From assembly GCA_017548565.1 (NCBI GenBank), contig JAFYZU010000023.1, positions 1-64,000 of the forward strand: a stretch of DNA of 64,000 nucleotides. The letters run 5' to 3'. The stretch's first letter is position 1; every line of letters begins with the position of its first letter. A program made the position numbers and the translations under genes. This document shows, piece after piece, positions 45,437-54,160 of this stretch. Under the pieces are notes generated by a model. The model searched no databases, was not told the DNA's origin, and saw only the letters and a list, made by a program, of their open reading frames with translations. The stretch comes from Treponema sp. GTDB lineage: Bacteria > Spirochaetota > Spirochaetia > Treponematales > Treponemataceae.

Positions 45437-46819
45437 ATGATTGTTGATGAATTAAAAACAGTATTATCTGTTTTAGATGATGAAAATAGATTTTTTAGAA
45501 TCGAAGGTGAAAAAACACTCTGGTTTTATGATTCTTTTACACATTCTCTTTATACTGCAGATTCTTATGTCATAAAGGAATTAAAGAGAGGAAGTCATGG
45601 AGGTGTTCTCTTAAATCTTTCTATTGATGAAAGTTTTAAACTTTTTAGTTTAAGTAGAACTTTACAAAATTCAAAGAAGGATATTATTCCTGAACTTAAA
45701 TCAGACAAAAAATGCTTTGCAATGATAAATACAAGTAATAGATGTAATTTGAATTGTTTATATTGTTATAGAAATAGAAAGGATTCAGAGATAAATACTT
45801 ATAAAACAATAAAATCTTCCATGGATTATGTAATTGAACATTATAAACCAGGAGCTAGTGAGTATGTCTTTTCTTTTTCAATGACATCAGAATCATCAGT
45901 AGATTTGGGTTTATTAAAACAGATTTTAAATGAATATTGTGATAGTCCTTTAATCAGAAAAGAAAAACCTTTTATTACAATGTGGTTTATGACGAATGGA
46001 ACTTGTGTAAAAAAAGAATTTATAGATTTTGTAAAAAAATGTAAAATAAATCCACTTTGGGTGAGTATTGATGGTCCTCAGAAAATTCATGACTATAATA
46101 GGAAATATAGGAATGGAAAAGGAAGTTATTCTGAAGTAATAAACAATATAAAAGAATTTCAAAGAAATGGGATAAACCTTAAAGCATCTGTTGTTCTGAC
46201 ATCTAGGTTCCCTAAACCTCTTGAAATTATTAATCATATTTTATCATTAGGTTTTGTTTCTATGTCTATGACTCCAGTAAGACCAGGTACAGAATGTTCA
46301 TTTAATGATAATAACATAGTTGCTTTATTAGAAGGATATGATGAGGTATTTGAGGAACTTAAGATTACGGTTCTTAATGGTGACTATAAATTGTTTAAAA
46401 TTTTAAGAGAGGATATGATTCTTTCTTCCTTTTATACTTTTGTTAAAAGGATAAAAAAAATAAAACGTTGTGCTTTTGATGAACAACTAGTTATAGATTC
46501 AAAAGGAAATATATATCCTTGTTTATATTTTACAGGTAATAAGGATTTTTGTTTGGGAAATATAAAAAATGGAATTGATTATAGAAAAATTGATTTTGAT
46601 ATTTATGTAACGCATAAAGAAAAATGTTCTTTGTGTTGGGCAAGATATTTATGTGGGGGCACTTGTTTTTATAGTTCTTATAAAACATGTGGAAATTATA
46701 AAGCTACTGATCCTATAGAATGTAAAATAAAAAAACATCTGGCTATTAGATGTCTTCAATTGGTTGTATTTTTTAAAGAACATAATATTTCATTTGAATC
46801 ATTTTTATTTGAACAATAA
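45437..46819 (+). CDS. Radical SAM/SPASM peptide-maturase-like enzyme
   Basis: 460 residues from the ATG at 45437; an in-frame TTG at 45425 abuts the AAAAGG that acts as RBS. The N-terminal 90 residues look like the small leader-binding/PqqD-like region of RiPP maturases (ADSYVIKELKRG). NRCNLNCLYCYRN gives the CxxxCxxC cluster (Cys103, 107, 110). The C-terminal SPASM region has GNIYPCLYFTG and CSLCWARYLCGGTC plus further Cys, enough for two auxiliary clusters. Such enzymes form thioether, C-C or epimerised residues in peptides, or modify sulfatases. 134 AT-rich nt separate it from the lipoprotein gene; a TATAAT at 45359-45364 may be its own promoter. Confidence 0.88.
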   Translation: MIVDELKTVLSVLDDENRFFRIEGEKTLWFYDSFTHSLYTADSYVIKELKRGSHGGVLLNLSIDESFKLFSLSRTLQNSKKDIIPELKSDKKCFAMINTSNRCNLNCLYCYRNRKDSEINTYKTIKSSMDYVIEHYKPGASEYVFSFSMTSESSVDLGLLKQILNEYCDSPLIRKEKPFITMWFMTNGTCVKKEFIDFVKKCKINPLWVSIDGPQKIHDYNRKYRNGKGSYSEVINNIKEFQRNGINLKASVVLTSRFPKPLEIINHILSLGFVSMSMTPVRPGTECSFNDNNIVALLEGYDEVFEELKITVLNGDYKLFKILREDMILSSFYTFVKRIKKIKRCAFDEQLVIDSKGNIYPCLYFTGNKDFCLGNIKNGIDYRKIDFDIYVTHKEKCSLCWARYLCGGTCFYSSYKTCGNYKATDPIECKIKKHLAIRCLQLVVFFKEHNISFESFLFEQ

Positions 46820-46821
46820 AA

Positions 46822-46865
46822 AACGGTTGTTTTAGAACAGAAAAATCTGCAATAAAACAACCGTT
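46822..46865. terminator. Bidirectional terminator hairpin
   Basis: AACGGTTGTTTTA (46822-46834) pairs perfectly over 13 bp with 46853-46865; the loop holds a second small hairpin, CAGA/TCTG. It sits 3 nt after the radical SAM stop and 27 nt before the stop of a convergent gene, with A/T flanks on both sides. Confidence 0.85.
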
Positions 46866-46892
46866 ATTGTTTAACAAAATATTAGTTATAAA

Positions 46893-47495
46893 TTATTTTT
46901 CGTTTTTGTTATATGAAGAATCGCTTGAAATAAGCATGATTGAATCCATGAAGAATTTACCTTCTGTTGCTTTAGCATTCTGGATTACAAAGAATTTCTG
47001 AACAGCACTTGTATCCTTGAAAGATGAAATGTTGAATACAATTGTGTGTACTCCTGGAGGACATCTCATTGAATCAGAAAGATTAACTGTTGTTCCTTTT
47101 TTACCTGCTGCTTCTGCAGATACCGAAAGATAAAGATCATAATCATTAGGATTATTTACTTTGATTGTAACATAATCAAAAGCTGACCAGTCATTTGAAG
47201 GAAGCTTTGTACATTCGTATCCAGCTTTTCCGTTTTCGTCAATTGCCTTGAATTCGCACAAAACAGATTTTTTGAAATCCCATTTCCATTTTTTAGAAAT
47301 TGAAACATTTGTAGAAGAATCTCCTGCAACTGTTTTCCAGATCAAATCTTCTTCTGCACGATCTATTACTGTAAGTTTTCCTGCCGGAACTTCCATTTCT
47401 GTCCAACCTTCAATTGGTTCAACCTTTGTAGTTCCACAGCTTGTAAGAGCTAACAAAATAGCTGCAGTTGATAATAAAGTGATTAATTTTTTCAT
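46893..47495 (-). CDS. Lipoprotein with carbohydrate-binding-like beta-sandwich
   Basis: 200 residues. A clear lipobox LTSC (Cys about 20). The mature domain reads like a galactose-binding/CBM-type jelly roll: DWSAFDYVTIKVNNPNDYDL, HTIVFNISSF, VQKFFVIQNAK and KFFMDSIMLI. Sugar-contact residues cannot be identified, so ligand binding is only suggested. A promoter and RBS are visible upstream. Monocistronic, facing the radical SAM gene. Confidence 0.7.
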   Translation of the reverse strand: MKKLITLLSTAAILLALTSCGTTKVEPIEGWTEMEVPAGKLTVIDRAEEDLIWKTVAGDSSTNVSISKKWKWDFKKSVLCEFKAIDENGKAGYECTKLPSNDWSAFDYVTIKVNNPNDYDLYLSVSAEAAGKKGTTVNLSDSMRCPPGVHTIVFNISSFKDTSAVQKFFVIQNAKATEGKFFMDSIMLISSDSSYNKNEK

Positions 47496-47534
47496 GTATT
47501 ACTCCTATTCGATAAAAAATTATCATGTACTTCT

Positions 47535-47562
47535 ATTGTAGCACATCTTACACAAAAGACAA
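47535..47562 (-). promoter_or_regulatory. Promoter of the lipoprotein gene at 46893-47495
   Basis: On the minus strand TTGTCT (47557-47562), 16-nt spacer, TACAAT (47535-47540), 39 nt before the ATG. Confidence 0.6.
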
Positions 47563-47612
47563 AATTTTTTTGTAAAAGTTACATGTTTTTTATGTTTTTT
47601 TTAAAAAAATAT

Positions 47613-47618
47613 TATAAA
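47613..47618 (+). promoter_or_regulatory. -10 box of fliG1-like gene, probable leaderless start
   Basis: TATAAA ends 8 nt before the ATG at 47627; no Shine-Dalgarno sequence is present and the -35 (TTTATG near 47589) is weak. Confidence 0.4.
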
Positions 47619-47626
47619 ATTATTGT

Positions 47627-48721
47627 ATGAATAAGAATAAACTTCGAGAAATGGCATATAACGGAGAGCTTGATAAAGCAACAGACTATCTTAAAAACGG
47701 CGGACTCATAAAGGTTCCTTCAGATGAACAGGAAGAAGAAAGCATTTACCGCAAGGTAGCAAAGTTTTTAATTCTTATAGGAGAGGATGAAGCAGCAAGG
47801 GTTCTTCCTCATCTTCCGGAAAATCAGATTGAAAAAATCATTCCCGAGATTGCAACAATCAGAAGTGTAGATAAGGATGAAGCCCAGATAATCCTTCAGC
47901 AGTTCAGTTCACTTTTAGAAAAATCACGGGAGATGGGCGGTGTTGATACTGCAAGGGAAATGCTCGAAAAAGCCTACGGTAAGGAAAAAGCCGAGAGAGT
48001 CCTTCAGAAATCTGTAATTAACGAAGGAAAACAGCCTTTTGATTATCTGATTGATGCCGACAGTGACCGTATTTATCTTCTCATAAAGGATGAAAATCCC
48101 GGTGTACAGTCAATGGTCCTTTCTCATCTTCCACCGAAAAAAGCCGCTGAAGTTATTAATAAGATGAAAGAGGATGAAAAAAAGACAATAGTTCTCCGGA
48201 TGGCAAAAATGGAGCCTATAAGTCCTTCGGTTCTTTTCAAAGTTGATGAAGCGATGAGGGAAAAATCACTTAAACAGACTTCAGAAAAAGCAGAGGTGAT
48301 TGACGGTAAAAATGCGCTTGCACAGATTTTAAAGAGACTTTCTCCGGGAGTTGAACATAACATCATTTCGTATCTTTCAGATTCAGATCCTGAGCTTGGT
48401 GAAAATATACGTGAAAGACTTTTTACCATGGAAGATCTTCTTGACGCAGACGACAGATACATTCAGGAAAAACTTCGTAATCTTACTGAGGTTGATATTG
48501 CATATCTTATTGCAGATAAAGATGAAGCGTTCAGAAATAAGATTCTTGATAATGTTTCTTCAGGAAGAAAGGCAGAAATTCTTGATCAGGAAGAAATATT
48601 AAAGCCTATGAAAAAAAGCGAATGTGAAAAAATTACTTCTTCGTTTTTTGCAGACCTTCGACGGGCATACGAAGAGGGCAGGTTAATAATCAACAACCGT
48701 GATGATGAACTTGTAGTTTAG
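47627..48721 (+). CDS. FliG-family flagellar motor switch protein (FliG1-like)
   Basis: 364 residues, helical throughout. The middle domain has LIKDENPGVQSMVLSHLPP in place of the usual EHPQ motif of FliG-M, and the C-terminal torque domain has LFTMEDLLDADDRYIQEKLR with the conserved acidic pair and Arg. A first 40-residue segment precedes the FliG N domain. Spirochaetes carry two FliG proteins; a lone copy outside the fliF-fliI operon with a divergent EHPQ motif suits FliG1, which in Borrelia affects motor assembly at one cell end. Stand-alone gene with leaderless-type promoter. Confidence 0.85.
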   Translation: MNKNKLREMAYNGELDKATDYLKNGGLIKVPSDEQEEESIYRKVAKFLILIGEDEAARVLPHLPENQIEKIIPEIATIRSVDKDEAQIILQQFSSLLEKSREMGGVDTAREMLEKAYGKEKAERVLQKSVINEGKQPFDYLIDADSDRIYLLIKDENPGVQSMVLSHLPPKKAAEVINKMKEDEKKTIVLRMAKMEPISPSVLFKVDEAMREKSLKQTSEKAEVIDGKNALAQILKRLSPGVEHNIISYLSDSDPELGENIRERLFTMEDLLDADDRYIQEKLRNLTEVDIAYLIADKDEAFRNKILDNVSSGRKAEILDQEEILKPMKKSECEKITSSFFADLRRAYEEGRLIINNRDDELVV

Positions 48722-48729
48722 CCGTAATT

Positions 48730-48758
48730 TTGACAATTATTATTTAGTGGAGTATAAT
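48730..48758 (+). promoter_or_regulatory. Consensus sigma70 promoter
   Basis: TTGACA (48730-48735), 17-nt spacer, TATAAT (48753-48758): a perfect match to both boxes, 34 nt before the ATG at 48793, which has an AGGAG RBS. Confidence 0.85.
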
Positions 48759-48792
48759 TTTTTAATATATTCTACATTTACAGGAGATTAAA

Positions 48793-49269
48793 ATGAAAAA
48801 AATTTTTATGATGCTGCTGGCAGTTCTGTTTACTGCGTCTTTATTTGCAGAAAAAAAGAGCACAGGTTTAACAGACAGTGATGTAAAAAATTTCATTAAA
48901 AATTCTACGGCAATTTCAAATGAATTTGATTCTGCAAAAATTAATATTAATAAAAAACTGTCATCAAAACAGAAAAAAGCTGCTGAAGGAATTTTACAGA
49001 AATATGGAATTGAAGCTCCGGCTCTTGAAAAATACAAGATGATTAACAGCTGTATCGCAGTAGTTACGGCTGAAATGCAGATGAAAAGTCAGCAGGAAAC
49101 GATGAGTCCTGAACAGAAGGAAATAATGGAAAAATCCGGGGCAGATCCTTTGTTTTTGCTGAAAATTAACATCAATTCTGAAGATTATGAAATTGTAAAG
49201 GCAAATTTATCCGGAGTTATGGATGCCTTGAGTAAATTTTCTGAAGATGCTAAAACTTCCGCACAATAG
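48793..49269 (+). CDS. Exported helical protein of unknown function
   Basis: 158 residues with a signal peptide ending at LFAEK. The mature part is mostly helical and Lys/Ser-rich (DVKNFIKNSTAISNEF, KLSSKQKKAAEGILQKYGI) with a single Cys. No family recognised. It is driven by the best consensus promoter in the window, so probably abundant in the periplasm. Its stop is part of a small palindrome shared with the convergent gene's stop. Confidence 0.7.
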   Translation: MKKIFMMLLAVLFTASLFAEKKSTGLTDSDVKNFIKNSTAISNEFDSAKININKKLSSKQKKAAEGILQKYGIEAPALEKYKMINSCIAVVTAEMQMKSQQETMSPEQKEIMEKSGADPLFLLKININSEDYEIVKANLSGVMDALSKFSEDAKTSAQ

Positions 49270-49281
49270 TTTTTTAACTAT
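49266..49281. other. Small palindrome spanning two convergent stop codons
   Basis: ATAGTT-TTTT-AACTAT, extendable by one A-T pair, covers the stop codons of both convergent genes. It might be a minimal bidirectional terminator. Confidence 0.35.
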
Positions 49282-51004
49282 TTAAAAGAATTTCTGCCTG
49301 CTGAGGAAGAACCGGCTTACCCCAGATATATCCCTGTATATAATCACAGCCGATGTTTCGAAGGGTTTCAAGCTGACTTTCTTCCTCAACACCTTCTGAT
49401 ATAACCTTAAAGCCCATTGTATGTCCTATAGCAATGATTGCGGCTACGTACTGCTTTGATGCCTCTCCGGTACTCATTTCATCAATAAAAGATTTATCGA
49501 TTTTCAAAAGATTTGCGGGATATTTGTATAAATAACTGAGTGATGAATAGCCAGTTCCAAAATCATCTATTGCAACCTGTACACCCATGTTTTTAATTTC
49601 CCTGATGCATTGAAGCGCTTTGTCGGCAGAATCCATCATTATTGATTCAGTAATTTCAAATTCAAGCTGTTTTTCAGGAATTCCAGTCGATTTAATGATT
49701 GCTTTTACTTCATTAAGAAAATCTGCTTTCATCAGATGGCGGACAGAGATATTTATGCTTAAAACTATATCCGACTGATGATTTTTAATGAGTTTTCCGA
49801 AAAATTCAGCTGCTTTTTTAAATACAGTTCCGTCTACCTGATCTATAAGTCCGACTTTTTCTGCAACAGGGATAAATTCTCCGGGACTTACATTGTTTCC
49901 GTTTTGATCTTTCATTCTTGCAAGAACTTCAAATCCCCTGAGTCTATGATCCATGTCATATTGCGGCTGCATCTGAAAATAAATTGAATCGTTTACAAGA
50001 GCGGCCCTTATTAACGTTTCAATTTCAAGTGTTCGTTCGGTTTTAAGTAATCCCGGAGAATAGCGTGCGATTTTGTTGCTGTTGTTTGTTTTCTTTACAT
50101 CATATAATGCCGCCTCTGAATAAGAAAAAACCGTATCGCTTGAATCTGAATCAGTAGGGTATTCAGAATATCCAAAGGATGCAGTAATATAAAAATCATA
50201 TCCGTCGATTGAAATTTTTTCTTCAAGAAGTGACTGATATTCTTTGATTGTTTCTATAACTTCTTCTTCTGAATTATAAGTATGGATGATGAGTGCAAAC
50301 TCGTCTCCGTTTAAACGGCAGATAAAATTATGAGTTCCGGATCGTTTGTTCAAGACAAAGTTTTTCCACCTTGAACCGATTTCCTGCAGAACTTTATTTC
50401 CTGTATTACGTCCCAGACTGTAGTTTACGCTTTTAAAATTATTCAGGTCTATTGAAACAATCGTGAATTTTTCACCTTTCTTTTTAAGTGCATTTTTATA
50501 TTCAAGAAAGGCAAGCTTGCTGGCAAGTCCTGTGAGAGAGTCGGTAAGTGCAATATCCTGGAGGGTAAGCTGATAGTTTTCTATTTTCTTATTACGCTGA
50601 TAGATTACTATCGATGCAATGATTGTTACAAGACTGGCAAAGAATCCGGGAAGGCTTGGAATATTATGTAAAAAGAAGATTGTAAAAAGAAATTTAACAA
50701 AATGTATTATGTAAAAAATAATACAGGTATAAAATCCTTTTTTGCGGTAAAAGACTACTAAAAAAATGAGTGAAATATTGGCAATTGATGAAATGACGCC
50801 GGCAAAAGATGAGACTGGAATCCTGGTATTCCACAGCGTCACAACTTCGCTTGATTTTGCTGTATGATTTACTGCAAATGCGGCAAAGACATAAAGTAAG
50901 AGCAGAAGAATAAAAATGGAATTTGATGCTGCTTTATTAGCCGATATATTATCTATTATTTTCTGTATATGACTTTTTTTACCGGAAGACTCCTCTTGTT
51001 CCAT
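49274..51004 (-). CDS. Membrane GGDEF-EAL protein, probable c-di-GMP phosphodiesterase
   Basis: 576 residues. Five or so N-terminal membrane helices (about 25-140) precede a GGDEF domain (about 155-310) and an EAL domain (about 325-570). The GGDEF motif is altered to LNGDEF and the RxxD inhibitory site is missing, so cyclase activity is doubtful. The EAL domain keeps EVLAR, SINIS, EITES, DDFGTGYSSLSYL, KIDKSF and SEGVEEE, so it should hydrolyse c-di-GMP. AGGAG RBS; TATAAT on the minus strand at 51038-51043 is a likely -10. Confidence 0.88.
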   Translation of the reverse strand: MEQEESSGKKSHIQKIIDNISANKAASNSIFILLLLLYVFAAFAVNHTAKSSEVVTLWNTRIPVSSFAGVISSIANISLIFLVVFYRKKGFYTCIIFYIIHFVKFLFTIFFLHNIPSLPGFFASLVTIIASIVIYQRNKKIENYQLTLQDIALTDSLTGLASKLAFLEYKNALKKKGEKFTIVSIDLNNFKSVNYSLGRNTGNKVLQEIGSRWKNFVLNKRSGTHNFICRLNGDEFALIIHTYNSEEEVIETIKEYQSLLEEKISIDGYDFYITASFGYSEYPTDSDSSDTVFSYSEAALYDVKKTNNSNKIARYSPGLLKTERTLEIETLIRAALVNDSIYFQMQPQYDMDHRLRGFEVLARMKDQNGNNVSPGEFIPVAEKVGLIDQVDGTVFKKAAEFFGKLIKNHQSDIVLSINISVRHLMKADFLNEVKAIIKSTGIPEKQLEFEITESIMMDSADKALQCIREIKNMGVQVAIDDFGTGYSSLSYLYKYPANLLKIDKSFIDEMSTGEASKQYVAAIIAIGHTMGFKVISEGVEEESQLETLRNIGCDYIQGYIWGKPVLPQQAEILLNS

Positions 51005-51112
51005 AGTCTCTGCTCCTGTAATTAAATCTGTCAGATAATTATATCACAGCTTTAAAAAAAACAACACATTTTTATTCATTCTGCTCCTGGAAAAAAATGA
51101 TATTATTTTATG

Positions 51113-52051
51113 TTAATTATCACTGAACAATGGTGTAGAAAGATAACGGTCGCCGGAATCCGGTAGAAGAACTACAATTGTCTTTCCTTTGTTTTCAGGT
51201 CTGAGTGCAACTGTTTTTGCTGCCTTAAGTGCTGCACCGCTTGAAATTCCTGTAAGGATTCCTTCGCTGTGTGCAAATGCCCTTCCTTCAGTAAAAGCAT
51301 CTTCATTTTTAACCGGGATGATTTCGTCATATACCTTTGTATTAAGTACATCCGGTACAAAGCCTGCACCGATTCCCTGAATTTTATGAGGGCCTGCTTC
51401 TCCCTTTGAAAGGACAGGACTTGTTGCAGGTTCAACTGCAATTACTTTTATCTGTGGATTCTGTTCCTTCAGATATTCTCCGACTCCTGTGATTGTTCCA
51501 CCGGTTCCGACTCCGGCAATAAAAATGTCAACTTTACCGTCTGTCTGTTTCCAGATTTCAGGACCAGTTGTTTTTCTGTGGATTTCAGGGTTTGCAGGAT
51601 TTATAAACTGACCTGCGATTATGCTTCCCGGAGTGTTTGCATGAAGCTCTTCTGCCTTTGCAATTGCACCTTTCATTCCTTTTGCACCTTCTGTAAGTAC
51701 AATTTCTGCGCCGTATGCCTTAAGAAGATTTCTTCGTTCAACGCTCATCGTATCGGGAAGGGTAAGTATTGCATGATATCCTTTAGCGGCTGCAACTGCT
51801 GCAAGTCCGATTCCTGTATTTCCTGAAGTCGGTTCAATGATTGTTGCGCCAGGCTTTAAAATTCCCTTTGCTTCTGCATCTTCAATCATCGAAAGTGCAA
51901 CTCTGTCTTTAACGCTTCCTGCAGGATTTAAATATTCAAGCTTTGCAAGAATTACTGCATCCTTGATTCCGCTTTTTTCTGCATATTTGTTTAACTGTAA
52001 GAGGGGAGTTCCTCCTATTAATTCAAGTGAACTCTGTTTAATATCTGCCAT
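51113..52051 (-). CDS. cysK: Cysteine synthase A (O-acetylserine sulfhydrylase)
   Basis: 312 residues, PLP fold type [14 protein letters not shown] holds the PLP Lys, [11 protein letters not shown] binds the substrate, [13 protein letters not shown] the phosphate. Makes cysteine from O-acetylserine and sulfide. GGAGG RBS before ATG. No cysE or sulfate reduction genes are near. Its promoter carries a palindromic operator candidate. Confidence 0.95.
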   Translation of the reverse strand: MADIKQSSLELIGGTPLLQLNKYAEKSGIKDAVILAKLEYLNPAGSVKDRVALSMIEDAEAKGILKPGATIIEPTSGNTGIGLAAVAAAKGYHAILTLPDTMSVERRNLLKAYGAEIVLTEGAKGMKGAIAKAEELHANTPGSIIAGQFINPANPEIHRKTTGPEIWKQTDGKVDIFIAGVGTGGTITGVGEYLKEQNPQIKVIAVEPATSPVLSKGEAGPHKIQGIGAGFVPDVLNTKVYDEIIPVKNEDAFTEGRAFAHSEGILTGISSGAALKAAKTVALRPENKGKTIVVLLPDSGDRYLSTPLFSDN

Positions 52052-52084
52052 AGAAATGCCTCCTTGTATGTCATTTATACAATA

Positions 52085-52113
52085 ACTATAGCTTTATTTA
52101 CCTACTATGTCAA
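52085..52113 (-). promoter_or_regulatory. cysK promoter
   Basis: On the minus strand TTGACA (52108-52113), 17-nt spacer, TATAGT (52085-52090), 33 nt before the ATG. Confidence 0.8.
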
Positions 52114-52120
52114 TAGGTAA
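52098..52120 (-). promoter_or_regulatory. Operator candidate over the cysK -35 box
   Basis: TTACCTA (52098-52104) and TAGGTAA (52114-52120) form a perfect 7-bp inverted repeat around 9 nt that include the -35. Position and ACCTA/TAGGT arms resemble sites of Rrf2-family regulators of sulfur or iron-sulfur metabolism; no regulator gene is in the window. Confidence 0.5.
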
Positions 52121-52132
52121 TGCTATAATATT

Positions 52133-52161
52133 TTGTAATAAAAAAAAATTTGTGATATACT
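52133..52161 (+). promoter_or_regulatory. Promoter of the second adenylate cyclase, leaderless
   Basis: TTGTAA (52133-52138), 17-nt spacer, TATACT (52156-52161), then 8 nt to the ATG at 52170. No Shine-Dalgarno sequence. Confidence 0.55.
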
Positions 52162-52169
52162 GAATTATC

Positions 52170-53573
52170 ATGGAATTTATCAGAACTCATCAATCAGACA
52201 TAATGCTTTTTCTGGAAGGAATATGTATCATTATTTCTTTCCTTGTTTTAATTACTAAGAATCTTTCTAAATCAAGAAAAATTTCTATTTTCCTGCTTGA
52301 AATATCCTGTTTTTTTGTAATGCTTTCTCATCGCATGAATATCGCTTACGAAGGAGTGCAGAAAACAGGAGCATGGTATATTTTATGGACATCACATTTT
52401 GTTTCATTTTTGTCTGTAATTTTAGTTTTGTATTCCTTTAATATGTATCTTAAAAGTCTTTTCAGACAGGAAGCGGCGGTCGAAAAAGTTCCGTTTCTGC
52501 TAAAAATTTGTGACTGGATTCTTTATGCAGATTTTTTAAGCCTTATAGTTTCGATTTTCACAGGTTTATATTATTCAATAAGTCCTTCGAATAATTATAT
52601 CCGTGGAAAGGGACGAATGATTGCTTATGGAATTACATTTGCAGTTTTGTTTCTTGAGCTTATATGTCTTCTTCGTAATTACAGGCATTTTCCCAAAAAA
52701 ATAAGAATTCCAATCCTTCTTTTTACGCTTGTTCCTTTTGCTTCGGTATACGTACAGTTCGTTAACAAAGGACTTTATTTTACGAATATGACGATTACCG
52801 GAATGGCAATCATCCTTTATGTTTTTGAAATTCAGGAGATGAACAGTAAGATTGAACGGGCTCACAGACTCGAAGTTGAAATGCTCGAAAAATATAAGGC
52901 AGAGCTTGAACGTACAGTCGATGAACGCACACGTGAATTACGGATTGCGAACGATAAGGCTGAACATCTTCTTCTGAATATTCTTCCTGAAGATGTTGCC
53001 CATGAACTTACGGAACATCCGGATGCGACTATTTCAAGAAGATATCCGAATGTTACGGTTCTTTTTACAGATATTGTCGGTTTTACAAAGATGAGCAGCA
53101 CGATGACCGCTTCCGAAATAGTAACTATGCTTAATAAGATGACTTCACTTTTTGATGATCGTGCAAAGCGTGAAGGTATAGAAAAAATCAAGACTATCGG
53201 CGATGCGTATATGGCGGCAACCGGTCTTTCTGATAATCAGAATAATGATGGTGCTTTAAGGATGGTTCGTTTTGCTAAAGGTCTTCTTGAAGATGTAACT
53301 AGATTTAATCAGATTTCTCCGAATAAAATTCAGATAAGGATAGGAATCAATTCAGGTGAGCTTGTTGCGGGCGTTATCGGTAAAACAAAATTCATTTATG
53401 ATGTATGGGGCGATACAGTTAATGTCGCAAGCAGAATGGAAAGCACCGGAGAGCCGATGAAAATCCATGTTTCTGAAACAACTTATTCTCAGACATCATC
53501 ATATTATTCATATTCGACCCCTGTTAAAGTCGAAGTAAAGGGAAAGGGACTTATGAACGGATTTTTCATCTGA
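52170..53573 (+). CDS. Membrane-bound class III adenylate cyclase with multi-helix N-terminal domain
   Basis: 467 residues. Six or seven membrane helices (about 10-220) lead into a coiled coil (about 222-265, VEMLEKYKAELERTVDERTR) and a class III cyclase domain (about 285-460). VTVLFTDIVGFTKMSS and IKTIGDAYMAATG hold the metal Asp residues; KFIYDVWGDTVNVASRMES has the Lys/Asp pair for ATP. It makes cAMP; the membrane part probably senses a signal within the bilayer. Differs in sensor and subclass from the cyclase at 13.6 kb. Confidence 0.87.
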   Translation: MEFIRTHQSDIMLFLEGICIIISFLVLITKNLSKSRKISIFLLEISCFFVMLSHRMNIAYEGVQKTGAWYILWTSHFVSFLSVILVLYSFNMYLKSLFRQEAAVEKVPFLLKICDWILYADFLSLIVSIFTGLYYSISPSNNYIRGKGRMIAYGITFAVLFLELICLLRNYRHFPKKIRIPILLFTLVPFASVYVQFVNKGLYFTNMTITGMAIILYVFEIQEMNSKIERAHRLEVEMLEKYKAELERTVDERTRELRIANDKAEHLLLNILPEDVAHELTEHPDATISRRYPNVTVLFTDIVGFTKMSSTMTASEIVTMLNKMTSLFDDRAKREGIEKIKTIGDAYMAATGLSDNQNNDGALRMVRFAKGLLEDVTRFNQISPNKIQIRIGINSGELVAGVIGKTKFIYDVWGDTVNVASRMESTGEPMKIHVSETTYSQTSSYYSYSTPVKVEVKGKGLMNGFFI

Positions 53574-53696
53574 TTTCATAAATAAGAATTTACTTATTTT
53601 ATTCTTATCTGGTTTTAAAGTATTATGCTTTTAAATGTGGTTTAATGTACGTATAGAGAGTTGAAAAAGCGATAATGCTTTGTGGAGGAATAAGAT

Positions 53697-54149
53697 ATGA
53701 AAACATTAATTAAGGTAATAACAGGACTTGCAGTTGCAGTTATGATGTCAAGCTGTATCATAATCTGTCCGGATGAAGATTTTGGACGTTCAGGCCGTTA
53801 TCATGATTATGATTACGAATATGATACAAACGATTATGGACGTCTTAAGATTGTAAATCTTTCTAATTATAATGACTGCTATATTGATGAAGTAATCGTA
53901 AGGAAATACGGATCAAATTCATGGAAAATTGCATGGAACAGTAATTCTTCGGGGTATGACGGAAACTGCAATTTTACTCTTGAAGAAGGAAAATACGAAG
54001 TTAAACTCAACGTATATTTCTATGAAACAAGATCTTACAGAACAGTAGTATATAACGGGTATGTATATATTGATGAAAATAATACTACGACACTTTATTT
54101 CAACGGGGATTATGTTTCAGATTCACAGGAAGTGACTGTCTGTAAATAA
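53697..54149 (+). CDS. Small Tyr-rich lipoprotein
   Basis: 150 residues. Signal with VMMSSC (Cys about 20). A hydrophilic stretch rich in Asp and Tyr (RYHDYDYEYD) leads into a beta-sandwich-like domain (RLKIVNLSNYNDC, KYEVKLNVYFYET, YNGYVYIDENNTTTLYF) with paired Cys. Function unknown. GGAGG RBS. The upstream 123 nt contain an imperfect hairpin (53582-53589 with 53601-53608) after the cyclase gene. Confidence 0.7.
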   Translation: MKTLIKVITGLAVAVMMSSCIIICPDEDFGRSGRYHDYDYEYDTNDYGRLKIVNLSNYNDCYIDEVIVRKYGSNSWKIAWNSNSSGYDGNCNFTLEEGKYEVKLNVYFYETRSYRTVVYNGYVYIDENNTTTLYFNGDYVSDSQEVTVCK

Positions 54150-54160
54150 ATATCTTCCGG

